Assembly (NCBI GenBank): GCA_965116965.1 | Contig: OZ220743.1 | Location: 3,658,001 to 3,722,000 of the forward strand | Direction of reading: 5' to 3' | Length of the DNA: 64,000 bases | Source of the DNA: Aldehydirespirator sp965116965 | GTDB lineage: Bacteria > Actinomycetota > Acidimicrobiia > Acidimicrobiales > Aldehydirespiratoraceae | Shown: positions 36,371-45,283 of the stretch, one piece after another | Layout: each line of letters starts with the position of its first letter | How positions within the stretch are numbered: position 1 is the stretch's first letter | Made by a program: the position numbers and the translations under genes | Notes under the pieces: model-generated | The model's input: only the letters and a program-made list of their open reading frames with translations | What the model was told of the DNA's origin: nothing | Database searches by the model: none

Positions 36371-38616
36371 TGCGGCGCAGCCAGGACCTCGGGCAGCGGC
36401 TCGGCGTGCACCACCGTCACCCTCCGGGTGGCGCGGGTGAGGGCCACATACAGCGAGCGGATTCCCTGGCACTCCTCAGCCACTATGCGAGCCGGCTCCA
36501 CCACCACCGCGGCATCGACTTCCAGCCCCTTCACCAAGCGCACCGGCACCAGCGTCACGGGCTGCTCGAGGCCGGCCCGGCCGGGACCGCCGAAGACGAC
36601 GGACCGGTCCTTCAACTCGACCCGGAGGGGCTCATGAAGCGAGTCCGGCACGATCACGGCCACGTTGCCCTCACCGACCTCTTCCTGCTCCTCGGCGATC
36701 ACCCCGGCCAGAGTCTCGGCCAGCGCAGCCAACTCAGGAACGGAGGGACGGCCCATAGCCGGTTCGCCCCTCGCAGCCGCGGCGCCGCAGGCCACTATCC
36801 GGGGCTCGTCCCCGGTGGTCCGCACCGTGGAGGGGGGCATCGCTCCCGGCGCGGCGTAGGGAAGCACCCGGTTGGCCAGCGCCATGGCCGGCGCGGGGAT
36901 CCGGTAGCCGAGCGTCAGCTCCACCCGCCGGGCCGGACGGCGGTCGGGCAGGCCCTCCAGGACCGACTCCCAGCCGTCGTGGGCCCAGGATCCGGTGGCC
37001 TGCGCGATGTCTCCCACCACCGTCATCGAGCCGTTGAGGCTGCGGCGGGCGATCATTCGAAGCTCCATGGGGGACAGATCCTGAGCCTCGTCCACCACTA
37101 TGTGGCCGTAGGTCAAGACCGCGTCCTCCTCGCGGTGTCCGGGCCGGTAGCCCAGCAGCGCCCGGGCCTCGTCCAGCACCGGCACATCCTGGACCGACCA
37201 CGTCACCTCGGAGGCGTGCCCGGCCCGGGGCCGGTGCAACAGCTCCAACTCGTCGGCGCCCAGCCGGCCACCGCCCGCGGAGCGCAACAGCGCCTTCGAT
37301 CCGTACAGGTCGTTCACCAGATGCGCCGGGGTGAGCAAGGGCCACATCCACTCCAGCGCCTCGCGCACCTCGATCCGATCCGAGAGGCTCTCGCGAACCA
37401 CGACCGGATCGGCACTCTGGCGTGCGCTGCCGGCCAGGGCGGCGTAGAACGCCTCCTCCACCAGCCTGCGTCCGGCGTTGTGCTTGCGGACCCTCCTTGC
37501 GGCGTCGGCGACGATCTCGGCCGACTGATCCACGGTGAGGCTGAGCCGCTGCAACTCGTAGCCGATCGACAGGTCGTGGCGCAACCGCCGGCGGCGGTCG
37601 CGCACAGCCCGGCGCACCACTCCGGCCATGCGGGGGTCACCCTTGACGCGCCCGACGGCCTCGCTGTCGAGGCCCGCGACCCGCACTGCGGGGCTGAGCA
37701 GGTCCGCCAGCACGACCTGCTCCACTCCGGCCTCCCCCAGCGATGGCAGCACCTGCTCGATGTAGGCGAGGAAGAGGCGGTTCGGCCCGACTACGAGCAC
37801 GCCCTGGCTCTCCAGGGGGAACCGGTGCGTGTACAGCAGGTAGGCGGCGCGGTGCAGGGCCACCACGGTCTTGCCAGTGCCGGGGCCCCCCTGCACCACC
37901 AGGACGCCCGGCATGCCGGCCCGGATCACCCTGTCCTGCTCGCCCTGGATCGTGGCCACGATGTCACTGAGGCGACCGGTGCGGGCCGCTTCCAGCGAAG
38001 CGATGAGCGCACTCGAGCCCGACCGCCCGTCGAGACAGCCGTCACCCGGCGGTCCTGCCGTGCCGTCGAAGTCCCGGTCGGCGAGGTCGAGCCCGATTGC
38101 GGCCTTGTCGCCGAAGAACTCGTCCTCGATGCCCAGAAGGATGCTGCCCCGGGAGGCGAAATGCCGGCGACGCTCCAGGCCGAGCGGCTCGCGGCCGGTG
38201 GCGCGGTAGAAGGGCTCGGCCACCGGCGCCCGCCAGTCCACCAGGATCGGATCGTGATCGGCGTCCCACAGGCCCACCCGCCCGATGTAGAACCGCTCAC
38301 CCGTTCCCGCCGGGTCGATACGGCCGAACACGAGCGACCGGTCCCCGATGTTGAGCTTGGTCAGCCGAGCAAGGGTCGCCTCCAGCATGGCCTCGCGCTC
38401 GAATCGGGCCTGCGTGGTGCCGCCCCGGCCGGTGCGGAAAACCGACGTGGCCATGGCGGCCCGCTCCCGGGCCGTGTCCAGACAAGCATGGGCCAGATCG
38501 AAGTAGGCCTGCTCGGCTTCTAAGTCGGGATGGCGGCTGGTCAAGGCTGAACCCGGCGGGGCTTGGATGCCGGGTCCGCTCAACAACGGCGGGCCGCTCG
38601 GAGACGAATCCAGCAA
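36358..38616 (-). CDS. HelD-like UvrD/Rep-family helicase (RNA polymerase recycling factor type)
   Basis: About 752 residues. An N-terminal helical region (LEAEQAYFDLAHACLDTARER) is followed by WRAPVAEPFYRAT, the HelD-specific DWRAP motif, then Walker A VVQGGPGTGKTVVALHRAAYLLY, VDEAQDLSPMELRM, GDIAQATGSWAHDGW, LTLGYRIP, VKGLEVDAAVVVEP and YVALTRATRRV. HelD proteins release stalled RNA polymerase and confer rifampicin tolerance in some actinobacteria. The start is uncertain: TTG 38616 is the outer limit and TTG 38544 fits the family N-terminus better. Divergent from the patatin gene across a dispersed repeat. Confidence 0.88.
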   Translation of the reverse strand: MLDSSPSGPPLLSGPGIQAPPGSALTSRHPDLEAEQAYFDLAHACLDTARERAAMATSVFRTGRGGTTQARFEREAMLEATLARLTKLNIGDRSLVFGRIDPAGTGERFYIGRVGLWDADHDPILVDWRAPVAEPFYRATGREPLGLERRRHFASRGSILLGIEDEFFGDKAAIGLDLADRDFDGTAGPPGDGCLDGRSGSSALIASLEAARTGRLSDIVATIQGEQDRVIRAGMPGVLVVQGGPGTGKTVVALHRAAYLLYTHRFPLESQGVLVVGPNRLFLAYIEQVLPSLGEAGVEQVVLADLLSPAVRVAGLDSEAVGRVKGDPRMAGVVRRAVRDRRRRLRHDLSIGYELQRLSLTVDQSAEIVADAARRVRKHNAGRRLVEEAFYAALAGSARQSADPVVVRESLSDRIEVREALEWMWPLLTPAHLVNDLYGSKALLRSAGGGRLGADELELLHRPRAGHASEVTWSVQDVPVLDEARALLGYRPGHREEDAVLTYGHIVVDEAQDLSPMELRMIARRSLNGSMTVVGDIAQATGSWAHDGWESVLEGLPDRRPARRVELTLGYRIPAPAMALANRVLPYAAPGAMPPSTVRTTGDEPRIVACGAAAARGEPAMGRPSVPELAALAETLAGVIAEEQEEVGEGNVAVIVPDSLHEPLRVELKDRSVVFGGPGRAGLEQPVTLVPVRLVKGLEVDAAVVVEPARIVAEECQGIRSLYVALTRATRRVTVVHAEPLPEVLAAPHAAA

Positions 38617-38640
38617 TCGGGGGAACTGTTGATGCTACCC

Positions 38641-38790
38641 CCTTGGAGGCCGAGCGGGTGGGCGACCCTTCGTGATGGTTCCGGCGATGCACCAAGCGAG
38701 CCGTGGCCCGAGCGGCCCGTGAGCACAGCGAACAAGAGCGGGAACGAGACTGCTGCGACGGCACCGGGCTCGCACCTGCCTGCGCGCCCT
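38641..38790 (-). repeat. ~140-bp dispersed intergenic repeat, copy B (inverted)
   Basis: The reverse complement of this block shares the core CCCGCTCTTGTTCGCTG, ACGGGCCGCTCGG and CCACGGC with copies A and C, and the flanking GCAGGTG and GCTCGGCCTCCA segments. The part between 38648 and 38695 is diverged. It occupies the divergent promoter region of helD and the patatin gene. Confidence 0.65.
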
Positions 38791-38805
38791 CTTATCGTGG
38801 GCTGC

Positions 38806-40050
38806 ATGGACTCGAGCGAGCCGACGCCAGTTGACGGCGTGACCGGTGCCGAGAACGTCGACGACGCCGCCACTCCCGGTCCCGCCGGGGACGGCTCCGG
38901 CGACCAAGTCTCGGTGGGGCTGGTCCTCAGCGCGGGTGGCGCGGCTGCCGAGGCGTGGCACGCGGGCGTGGTCCGGGCGCTGCACGAGGTTACGGGCTGG
39001 GACGCGCGCAGCGCGGACCTGATACTGGGAACCTCGGCCGGAGCCATCACCGGACTGTGCTTGCGAGCCGGCGTCCCGCCTGCGGATCTCTACGCCCATC
39101 GCTGCGGCGAACCCGTCAGCGACGAGGGACAAGCCATCATCGACCGAGTGGTCACTCCCTACATCGAGGGCCGCAGCCAACGCGACTGGACCGAGCAGGG
39201 GCCCCAATCGCCGACGCTGGTGGCGAGGGCTCTGTGGCCCCCGTGGCAGGTCCGGCCCCTGCACGCCGCCGTCGGGCTGCTGCCCCGAGGCACACGTACC
39301 ACCGAGGCGCTCCAGCAGCGCATGGCCGAGCTGCATCCCGAGCCCTGGCCTGCGGCCCGCTTCTGGGTCCCAGTCGTGCGGCTCGCCGACGGCAAGCGCT
39401 TGGTCTTCGGCCGCGACGACCTCCAGGCCACCGCGGCGGAGGCGGTGCGGGCCAGCTGCGCGGTGCCGGTGCTGTTCGAGCCGGTCACCGTGGACGGGCA
39501 GCGCTACATCGACGGCGGCCTCCACTCCTACACCAACGCCGACCTGATGGGACCGCCCGCCTTCGACCTGGTCGTCGTGTCGTCGCCGATGAGTGGCACG
39601 GCAGGGTGGTCGGCAGTCCGAGGCTCCCTGTCGGAGGCCTGGACCAGCGCCCGCGGCGGCGTCGGGTTGGGCGAGCCCCAGCCCAAGGAGACCGATCGGG
39701 TCTGGTGGTCGGAGGCACTGGAACGGGTGTGGGACGACGGCCGGGCCATGCGGGCGGCCCGCCGGCAGTGGGTCGATGACAAGCTGAACGAGGAGCTGGA
39801 CGGGCTGCGCCGCCGAGGCATCGCCGTGCTGGTGGTGGAGCCCGACGCCGACGGCGTGGAACTGGTGGACACGGGAAGCAGCGCGGACGTCGACCGCACC
39901 GGCCACAGCTCTGAGAAGTCAGACCGCAGCGATCCCATGCGGGTGTGGCGGTCCGAGATGGCCGCGGCCGCCGATCGGACCGTCCGGCGCCTGCTCGGCG
40001 ACCGCGACAACCAGCGATTCGCCCGCCAGCTGCGCCGGGCCGCGGCCTGA
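38806..40050 (+). CDS. Patatin-like phospholipase family protein
   Basis: A 414-residue protein with a patatin hydrolase core: oxyanion loop LSAGGAAAEAWHAG (41-54), nucleophile elbow GTSAG (Ser77) and DGG with Asp236 (RYIDGGLHS), the Ser-Asp dyad of the family. It has an Asp/Gly-rich leader of 35 residues and a charged C-terminal third. It should hydrolyse acyl ester bonds of lipids, and there is no signal peptide. TATCGT (38793-38798), 7 nt before the ATG, implies a leaderless mRNA. Confidence 0.9.
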   Translation: MDSSEPTPVDGVTGAENVDDAATPGPAGDGSGDQVSVGLVLSAGGAAAEAWHAGVVRALHEVTGWDARSADLILGTSAGAITGLCLRAGVPPADLYAHRCGEPVSDEGQAIIDRVVTPYIEGRSQRDWTEQGPQSPTLVARALWPPWQVRPLHAAVGLLPRGTRTTEALQQRMAELHPEPWPAARFWVPVVRLADGKRLVFGRDDLQATAAEAVRASCAVPVLFEPVTVDGQRYIDGGLHSYTNADLMGPPAFDLVVVSSPMSGTAGWSAVRGSLSEAWTSARGGVGLGEPQPKETDRVWWSEALERVWDDGRAMRAARRQWVDDKLNEELDGLRRRGIAVLVVEPDADGVELVDTGSSADVDRTGHSSEKSDRSDPMRVWRSEMAAAADRTVRRLLGDRDNQRFARQLRRAAA

Positions 40051-40105
40051 CCGGCACCCGAATCCCCGACCGCGTTCTGTGTGCGGCCGGAACTTCAAGC
40101 AGTTA

Positions 40106-40247
40106 GAACGTGCGCGGGTAGGTGCAAGCACGTCGCGCCGGAGCGGGGTGTTTCCCGCTCTTGTTCGCTGCGACCTGAGGGCCGCTCGGGCCACGGCCTC
40201 GCCCGTATGCGGCGGATTCGCTCGCCTGCTCGCTCGGCCTCTTGGCC
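40106..40247 (+). repeat. ~140-bp dispersed intergenic repeat, copy C
   Basis: Nearly collinear with copy A (22573-22713) from GAACGTGCGCGGG to CGCTCGGCCTC, with only scattered substitutions and no large gap. It lies in the 263-bp gap between the patatin and hemE genes. Just upstream (40070-40084) CCGCGTTCTGTGTGC is the exact reverse complement of the right arm of the hairpin at 36333-36347. Confidence 0.72.
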
Positions 40248-40313
40248 GCCCCAGCCGTGGTCGACCGATTGAGGTTCGGGGCCGCTCGGTGCGCTTGCCG
40301 TTAGCTTGACCCG

Positions 40314-41363
40314 ATGAGCGCGGACCGCTTCGACGACAGCGACTTCGTGCGGGCCTGCCGCGGCGAGCCGCACCGGCGGGTGCCGGTGTGGTTCATGCGC
40401 CAGGCCGGCCGGTCGCTTCCCGAGTACCGGGCCGTGCGCGGCGCCGGCTCGATACTAGACGCCATCGCCGACGCGGACCGTGCCGCGGAGATCACCCTGC
40501 AGCCGGTGCGCCGCTACGGAGTGGACGCGGCCATCCTGTTCAGCGACATCGTCGTACCGGCCCACGCCGTCGGCTTCGGCGTCGATGTCGTGCCGGGCAC
40601 CGGGCCCGTCGTCGAGCATCCCTTCGCGGCCCGCCGCGACCTCGACCGCCTGCGCCCCCTCGAACCCGGCTCCGACACGCCGTACGTGATCGAGACGGTC
40701 CGCCGCGCCGTCGAGACGCTGGACGTGCCGCTCATCGGCTTCGCGGGGGCCCCGTTCACGGTGGCGTCGTACCTGGTGGAGGGAGGCCCGTCCCGCCACC
40801 ACGGGCGGACCAAGTCGCTGATGGTCGGCGACGAGGCGCTGTGGCACGAGCTCATGGACCGCCTGGCCGACCTGGCCATCGCCTCGCTGCTCGCCCAGGT
40901 GGAGGCGGGAGCGGCCGCGGTGCAGCTGTTCGACAGCTGGGCGGGCGCGCTGTCGCCCGATCAGTACCGGCGGGGTGTAGCACCGCACTCCGCCCGGGTG
41001 CTGGAAGCGATGGGCGCCACCGGAGTGCCGCGGATCCATTTCGGGGTCGGCACCGGCGAGATCCTCGACCAGATGGGCGCCTGCGGCCCGGAGGTGGTGG
41101 GGGTGGACTTCCGCGTGCCCATCGACGCGGCCCGCCAACGGGTCGGGCCGGGCCGGGCGCTGCAAGGAAACCTGGATCCCGCGGTGGTGCTGGCCGGGGA
41201 GTCGGCCGCCTGTGACGCGGCCCGCGCCGTGCTGGCCTCCAACGGCGGGCATCCCGGCTTCATCTTCAACCTGGGCCATGGAGTCCTGCCCGGCAGCGAC
41301 CCCGACGTGCTGGCCCGCGTGGTGCAGGTGGTGCACGACGAGGGCCAAGTGCGGTGCCAGTGA
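40314..41363 (+). CDS. hemE: Uroporphyrinogen decarboxylase
   Basis: A 349-residue HemE: PVWFMRQAGRSLPEYR (28-43) with the substrate-binding Arg residues, ILFSDIVVP with the catalytic Asp, GFAGAPFTVASYLVEGG, and the C-terminal FNLGHGVLP. It converts uroporphyrinogen III to coproporphyrinogen III in the cytoplasm. TAGCTT (40302-40307) 6 nt before the ATG implies a leaderless mRNA. It is the first gene of a long plus-strand run, followed directly by the next haem enzyme. Confidence 0.96.
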   Translation: MSADRFDDSDFVRACRGEPHRRVPVWFMRQAGRSLPEYRAVRGAGSILDAIADADRAAEITLQPVRRYGVDAAILFSDIVVPAHAVGFGVDVVPGTGPVVEHPFAARRDLDRLRPLEPGSDTPYVIETVRRAVETLDVPLIGFAGAPFTVASYLVEGGPSRHHGRTKSLMVGDEALWHELMDRLADLAIASLLAQVEAGAAAVQLFDSWAGALSPDQYRRGVAPHSARVLEAMGATGVPRIHFGVGTGEILDQMGACGPEVVGVDFRVPIDAARQRVGPGRALQGNLDPAVVLAGESAACDAARAVLASNGGHPGFIFNLGHGVLPGSDPDVLARVVQVVHDEGQVRCQ

Positions 41364-41432
41364 CCGGCTCCAGGTCGCGTGCGCCGCGGCGGCACCCGCC
41401 CGAGGAGGCACAGCAGTGACCGGGCGAGCCGG

Positions 41433-42845
41433 GTGACCGGCCGGGTGGCCGTCGTCGGCGCGGGCATCTCTGGGCTGGCCGCGGCGTACGAACTCCAGAA
41501 CGCGGGAATCGAGGCGGTCGTGCTGGAAGCCGGCGACCGGCCCGGGGGGAAGATCGACAGTGCGCAGGTCGGCTGCCTGGCCGTCGATTCGGGACCCGAC
41601 GGTTTCGTGGCCCGCGATCCTGCCGCCGCCGGGTTGTGCCGGCGGCTCGGCCTCGGCCCCGAGCTGGTCGAGCCCGCTTCGAGCGGGGCCTTCGTGTGGG
41701 TGGACGGGCGCCTGCGGCCGCTACCGGCCCGGTCCGTGCTCGGACTGCCGTGGACGGCCGACGCGGTCAGGGGCACCGGCATCGTCTCCGAGGGCGCGGT
41801 CGACGAGCTCGCCCTCGGCCTCGCCCGCGACGCCGACCCGCTGCCCGGCGACGCTTCGGTGGGCCAGGCTCTGCGGTCACGTATCGGCGATGAAGTCTTC
41901 GAGCGCCTCGTCGACCCCCTGCTGGGCGGCATCAACGCCGGATCGGCCGACGAGATGAGCATCGAGGCTTGCGCGCCGCCCCTGTACGAGGCCGCCCGCC
42001 GGGGAGGCCCGCTCGGCCCGGCCCTGCAGGATGCCACCGCCCTGCAGGGCGAGGACCACGATCCAGCCGCGCCGGCGCCGGTCTTCCAGAGCGTGCGCTG
42101 CGGTGTGACCCGCATGGTCGACGCCCTTGCCGCCGCACTGGGCGACGCGGTGAGGTTGTCCACCCCGGTGCAGTCGGTGGGCCCGGCGCCATCCAGCCGC
42201 AACCGCCGGTGGAAGGTGGCGACCCCGAACGGTCCCCTCGACGCCGACGGGGTGATCCTGACCTGCCCCGCCTGGGAGTCGGCGCGCCTGCTCGAGCCCC
42301 TCGTACCCGAAGCGGCCGGGACACTCGGCGAGATCGAGTACTCCGACGTCGTGCTGGCCGCGTTCGTGCTTCGAAGCGACCGCCTGGCCCGCCCCCTCGA
42401 CGGCAGCGGCTTCCTGGTTCCCCGCAGCGAGGGGCTGCTCACCACCGCTTGCTCCTGGGCGTCCGCCAAGTGGCGTCACTACGACCATGAGGGTCTGGCC
42501 GTCCTGCGGGTCTCGGCCGGGCGGACCGACGACCGCCGCTGGCTGGACCTCAGCGCAGACGAACTGACCGACGCTCTCGCCCGCGAGCTCGCCGACACCG
42601 GGATGATCTCACCCACGGATGCATCTCGGGGACGCTTCGAGGCCCGGATCACGCCCTGGCTCCGATCCCTGCCGCAGTACCGGCCCGGCCACCACGAGCG
42701 TATCGCGGCGGTGGAGGCCTGCCTAGCCGAGAACACGCCCGGGCTGGCCGCCGCGGGGGCCGCCCTCCGGGGCGTAGGATTGCCCGCCTGCGTCCGCGGC
42801 GCGCGGACCGCGGCAGAGAGGGTCGCGAGGACCGTGCTGTGCTAG
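41433..42845 (+). CDS. cgoX: Coproporphyrinogen/protoporphyrinogen oxidase (HemY/CgoX type)
   Basis: A 470-residue FAD oxidase: dinucleotide loop VAVVGAGISGLAAAYE at the start, LEAGDRPGGKI, DSGPDGF, then LLGGINAGSADEMS and a C-terminal FAD-binding region (CLAENTPGLAAAGAALRGVGLPACVRGA). In monoderm bacteria this class usually oxidises coproporphyrinogen III to coproporphyrin III. The GTG at 41433 fits the protein. The better ribosome-binding site GAGGAGG (41402-41408) points to a GTG at 41416 that opens a 6-codon mini-frame whose TGA overlaps the real GTG, so translation may be coupled. Confidence 0.92.
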   Translation: MTGRVAVVGAGISGLAAAYELQNAGIEAVVLEAGDRPGGKIDSAQVGCLAVDSGPDGFVARDPAAAGLCRRLGLGPELVEPASSGAFVWVDGRLRPLPARSVLGLPWTADAVRGTGIVSEGAVDELALGLARDADPLPGDASVGQALRSRIGDEVFERLVDPLLGGINAGSADEMSIEACAPPLYEAARRGGPLGPALQDATALQGEDHDPAAPAPVFQSVRCGVTRMVDALAAALGDAVRLSTPVQSVGPAPSSRNRRWKVATPNGPLDADGVILTCPAWESARLLEPLVPEAAGTLGEIEYSDVVLAAFVLRSDRLARPLDGSGFLVPRSEGLLTTACSWASAKWRHYDHEGLAVLRVSAGRTDDRRWLDLSADELTDALARELADTGMISPTDASRGRFEARITPWLRSLPQYRPGHHERIAAVEACLAENTPGLAAAGAALRGVGLPACVRGARTAAERVARTVLC

Positions 42846-43651
42846 ACGAACCGTTCGTGAACGCAGAACCCGGCCCCGGGGAGGCCGAACAGGTGCTGGC
42901 GCCGCTGGTGGCCCCCGACACCGGACCGGCCCGGGAGTGGGCCGAGGCCAGCCCGCCGCTCATAACCGTCCATCCCGACGACCTGCCCGAGGGCGACAGC
43001 CACCTCAGCGTCAGACGCACGTTCTGCTTCGCCGACCTCAGCGGCTTCACCGGCTACACCCGGGACCACGGGCCCCATGAGGCGGTGGCGATGCTCGGAG
43101 ACTTCCGCAGGATCACCCGGAGCGTGGCCGCCAAGCGGGGCGTGCGGGTGGCGAAGTGGCTCGGCGACGGGGCGATGCTGGTGTCCACCAGCGCGGCCGC
43201 CGCGCTGGCGCTGGGCGCCCACCTGATCCACCACTTCGCCAGCCGAGGTGTGCAGATCCGGGTCGGCGCAGCCACCGGCGAGGCGCTGCTGTTCGAGGGG
43301 GACGACTACGTCGGCGAGGCGGTCAACCTGGCCGCCAAGCTGTGCGCGGCCGCCCCGCCGGGCGAGATGTACGCCGTCACCGACGAGCTCGATCTGCCCG
43401 ACTGGGTGACGTGCATCGGCGAGGTGACCGTACGGATCCGCGGCGTCGGCCCCGTGGCCGGAGTCCACCGGCTGATGCCCCGGGGACCCGGCGGTGCGCA
43501 TCAGCACAAGGCGGACGAACTCAGCGACGAGATCGACCATCTCACCGACGAACTCGACGGGCTGAGCCACGAACTCGACCAAGATCTCCACAGACTCAGC
43601 AACGAGCTCGACGAACTCGGGGCAGGCAGCGAACCCATGAGCGACGGCTGA
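42839..43651 (+). CDS. Class III adenylate/guanylate cyclase with coiled-coil tail
   Basis: A 270-residue protein. The catalytic domain has FADLSGFT (metal Asp66), KWLGDGAML (Lys106, metal Asp110) and VNLAAKL (Asn163, Lys167 where most have Arg). The two metal ligands and the transition-state Asn are kept, so cyclisation of ATP or GTP is plausible. The last 45 residues (224-260) repeat D/N-E-L with heptad spacing (ADELSDEIDHLTDEL and so on), a likely coiled coil. No membrane segment or sensor domain is present. The GTG overlaps the cgoX stop by 7 nt, tying it to haem genes. Confidence 0.88.
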   Translation: MLDEPFVNAEPGPGEAEQVLAPLVAPDTGPAREWAEASPPLITVHPDDLPEGDSHLSVRRTFCFADLSGFTGYTRDHGPHEAVAMLGDFRRITRSVAAKRGVRVAKWLGDGAMLVSTSAAAALALGAHLIHHFASRGVQIRVGAATGEALLFEGDDYVGEAVNLAAKLCAAAPPGEMYAVTDELDLPDWVTCIGEVTVRIRGVGPVAGVHRLMPRGPGGAHQHKADELSDEIDHLTDELDGLSHELDQDLHRLSNELDELGAGSEPMSDG

Positions 43652-43686
43652 GTGACCGCGGGTCAGGCAACACCACTGGCACGGGA

Positions 43687-45279
43687 TTGAGCCCGGTGGC
43701 GGCGCAGGCGAAGAAAGACCGGGCCTCAGACCGCGAGAGCCCATCGGTGCTCAGCCTGGGAAGGCCCTGGTTCCGGGCCATCGCGGCCGGGCTGCTGCTG
43801 GCCGCCTCGTTGCCGCCCTGGGGCTTCTGGCCTCTGGCCATCGTCGGGATGGCGTTCTGGGTCGAGCTGCTGGCCGAAGGCAGCTACTGGCGCCGGGCGG
43901 GCCTGTCGGCGCTGGTGAGCGTCAGCTGGCTGGGCCCGGCGACGGTCTGGATGGCCGACCTGACGCTGGTCGGCTGGCCGCTGGCGCTGATCGGATTCGC
44001 GGCGATGCACGCCGTGGCCGGCGCGCTCGTGCCACCCGACCACCGGCGCCATGCCGCCTTTCCGGCTGTGTTTGCGCTGGCCGAACTGCTGAGATGGACC
44101 TGGCCCTTCGGCGGGGTGCCGCTGGCGACGATGGCCATGGCGCAGGTGTCCAGCCCGCTCGGGGTAGCCGCCCGGATCGGCGGCCCGCTGTTGCTGACCG
44201 CGCTCACTGCGGTGGGCGGGGTCACGCTGGCCGCCATCCTGGCCGCCCGCCTCCGGCCGGCTGCGGTGGGCGCAGCCTTGGTGGCGGCGGCCTGGCTCGC
44301 GACCTTCGTCGCTCCCGGCTCTGAGCCCATCGACGTCGACGGCAATCCCGACGACGCCGCCGGAATCACCGTCGCCGCGGTGCAGGGCGGTGGGCCCCAG
44401 AACACCCGAGCCGACGTTTGCGAGCAGCGCGCCGTGTTCGAGCGCCACCTCAACACCACTCGCGAACAGGTGTCCACTCCGGTGGATCTGGTGGTGTGGC
44501 CCGAGGATGTCGTCCATCCCAGCCGGGACACGGCCATCACGCCGGCGCGCTGCGACCAGCCGCTGCTCACCGACAGCGAGGCCCGGACTGCGCTGTCGGA
44601 CCTGGCCCGCGACCTCGACACGGTGCTCATCGTCGGCTTCTTCGAACGCACCGCCGACCGCGAGGCCAATCGCAACTACGCGGCCGCCTACGACTCTTCG
44701 GGAACGCCGGTCGACACCTACGACAAGGTCCAGCTCGTGCCCTTCGGCGAGTACGTGCCGCTGCGCTCCAGCGCCGAGCGCTTCAGCGACGAGCTGCCGT
44801 CGCGCGACGTCAGGCCGGGACCCTCCGACGAGCCCGCCGTGCTCGACACGCCGCTGGGACCGCTGGGCGTGGCCATCTCCTGGGAGATCTTCTTCGACCA
44901 CCGGGCCCGCAGCGCCGTCGGCGACGGCGACGGCCGGGTGCTGCTCAACCCCACCAACGGCTCCAGCTACTGGCTGACGGTGGTCCAGACCCAGCAGATC
45001 GCATCCAGCCGACTGAGGGCCATCGAGACCGACCGATGGGTGGTCCAGGCCGCGCCGACCGGGTTCTCCGCAGTGATCACGCCGGAGGGCGACGTGATGT
45101 CCAGAACCGGGATCTCCGAGAGCAGGGTGATCCAGACGACGGTTGAACTGCGCCGGGGCGATACGCTCGCGGTCCGGTTGGGGGCATGGCCTGTGGCCGT
45201 CGCCGCAGTGCTGACGCTCTCGCTGGTGCTCGGCCTCGGCCGTGTGTTGACCAGATTCAGGCCAGGGAGAAAGCTCTAG
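43687..45279 (+). CDS. Apolipoprotein N-acyltransferase-like protein with Cys-to-Ser change
   Basis: About 530 residues: six or more membrane segments in the first 210, then a nitrilase-fold domain. Of the Glu-Lys-Cys triad, Glu273 (VVWPED) and Lys347 (YDKVQLVPFGEYVP) are present. The cysteine of the ICYE motif is Ser398 (GVAISWEIFF), codon TCC at 44878-44880. The rest of the motif (LRAIETDRWVVQAAPTGFSAVI) is normal. Lnt forms an acyl-thioester on that Cys, so this enzyme is either inactive, serine-based or not an N-acyltransferase. TTG 43687 or GTG 43696 may be the start. It lies in a run with glycosyltransferase genes; actinobacterial Lnt proteins are often fused or adjacent to polyprenol-mannose synthases. 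Confidence 0.86.
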   Translation: MSPVAAQAKKDRASDRESPSVLSLGRPWFRAIAAGLLLAASLPPWGFWPLAIVGMAFWVELLAEGSYWRRAGLSALVSVSWLGPATVWMADLTLVGWPLALIGFAAMHAVAGALVPPDHRRHAAFPAVFALAELLRWTWPFGGVPLATMAMAQVSSPLGVAARIGGPLLLTALTAVGGVTLAAILAARLRPAAVGAALVAAAWLATFVAPGSEPIDVDGNPDDAAGITVAAVQGGGPQNTRADVCEQRAVFERHLNTTREQVSTPVDLVVWPEDVVHPSRDTAITPARCDQPLLTDSEARTALSDLARDLDTVLIVGFFERTADREANRNYAAAYDSSGTPVDTYDKVQLVPFGEYVPLRSSAERFSDELPSRDVRPGPSDEPAVLDTPLGPLGVAISWEIFFDHRARSAVGDGDGRVLLNPTNGSSYWLTVVQTQQIASSRLRAIETDRWVVQAAPTGFSAVITPEGDVMSRTGISESRVIQTTVELRRGDTLAVRLGAWPVAVAAVLTLSLVLGLGRVLTRFRPGRKL

Positions 45280-45283
45280 CACC

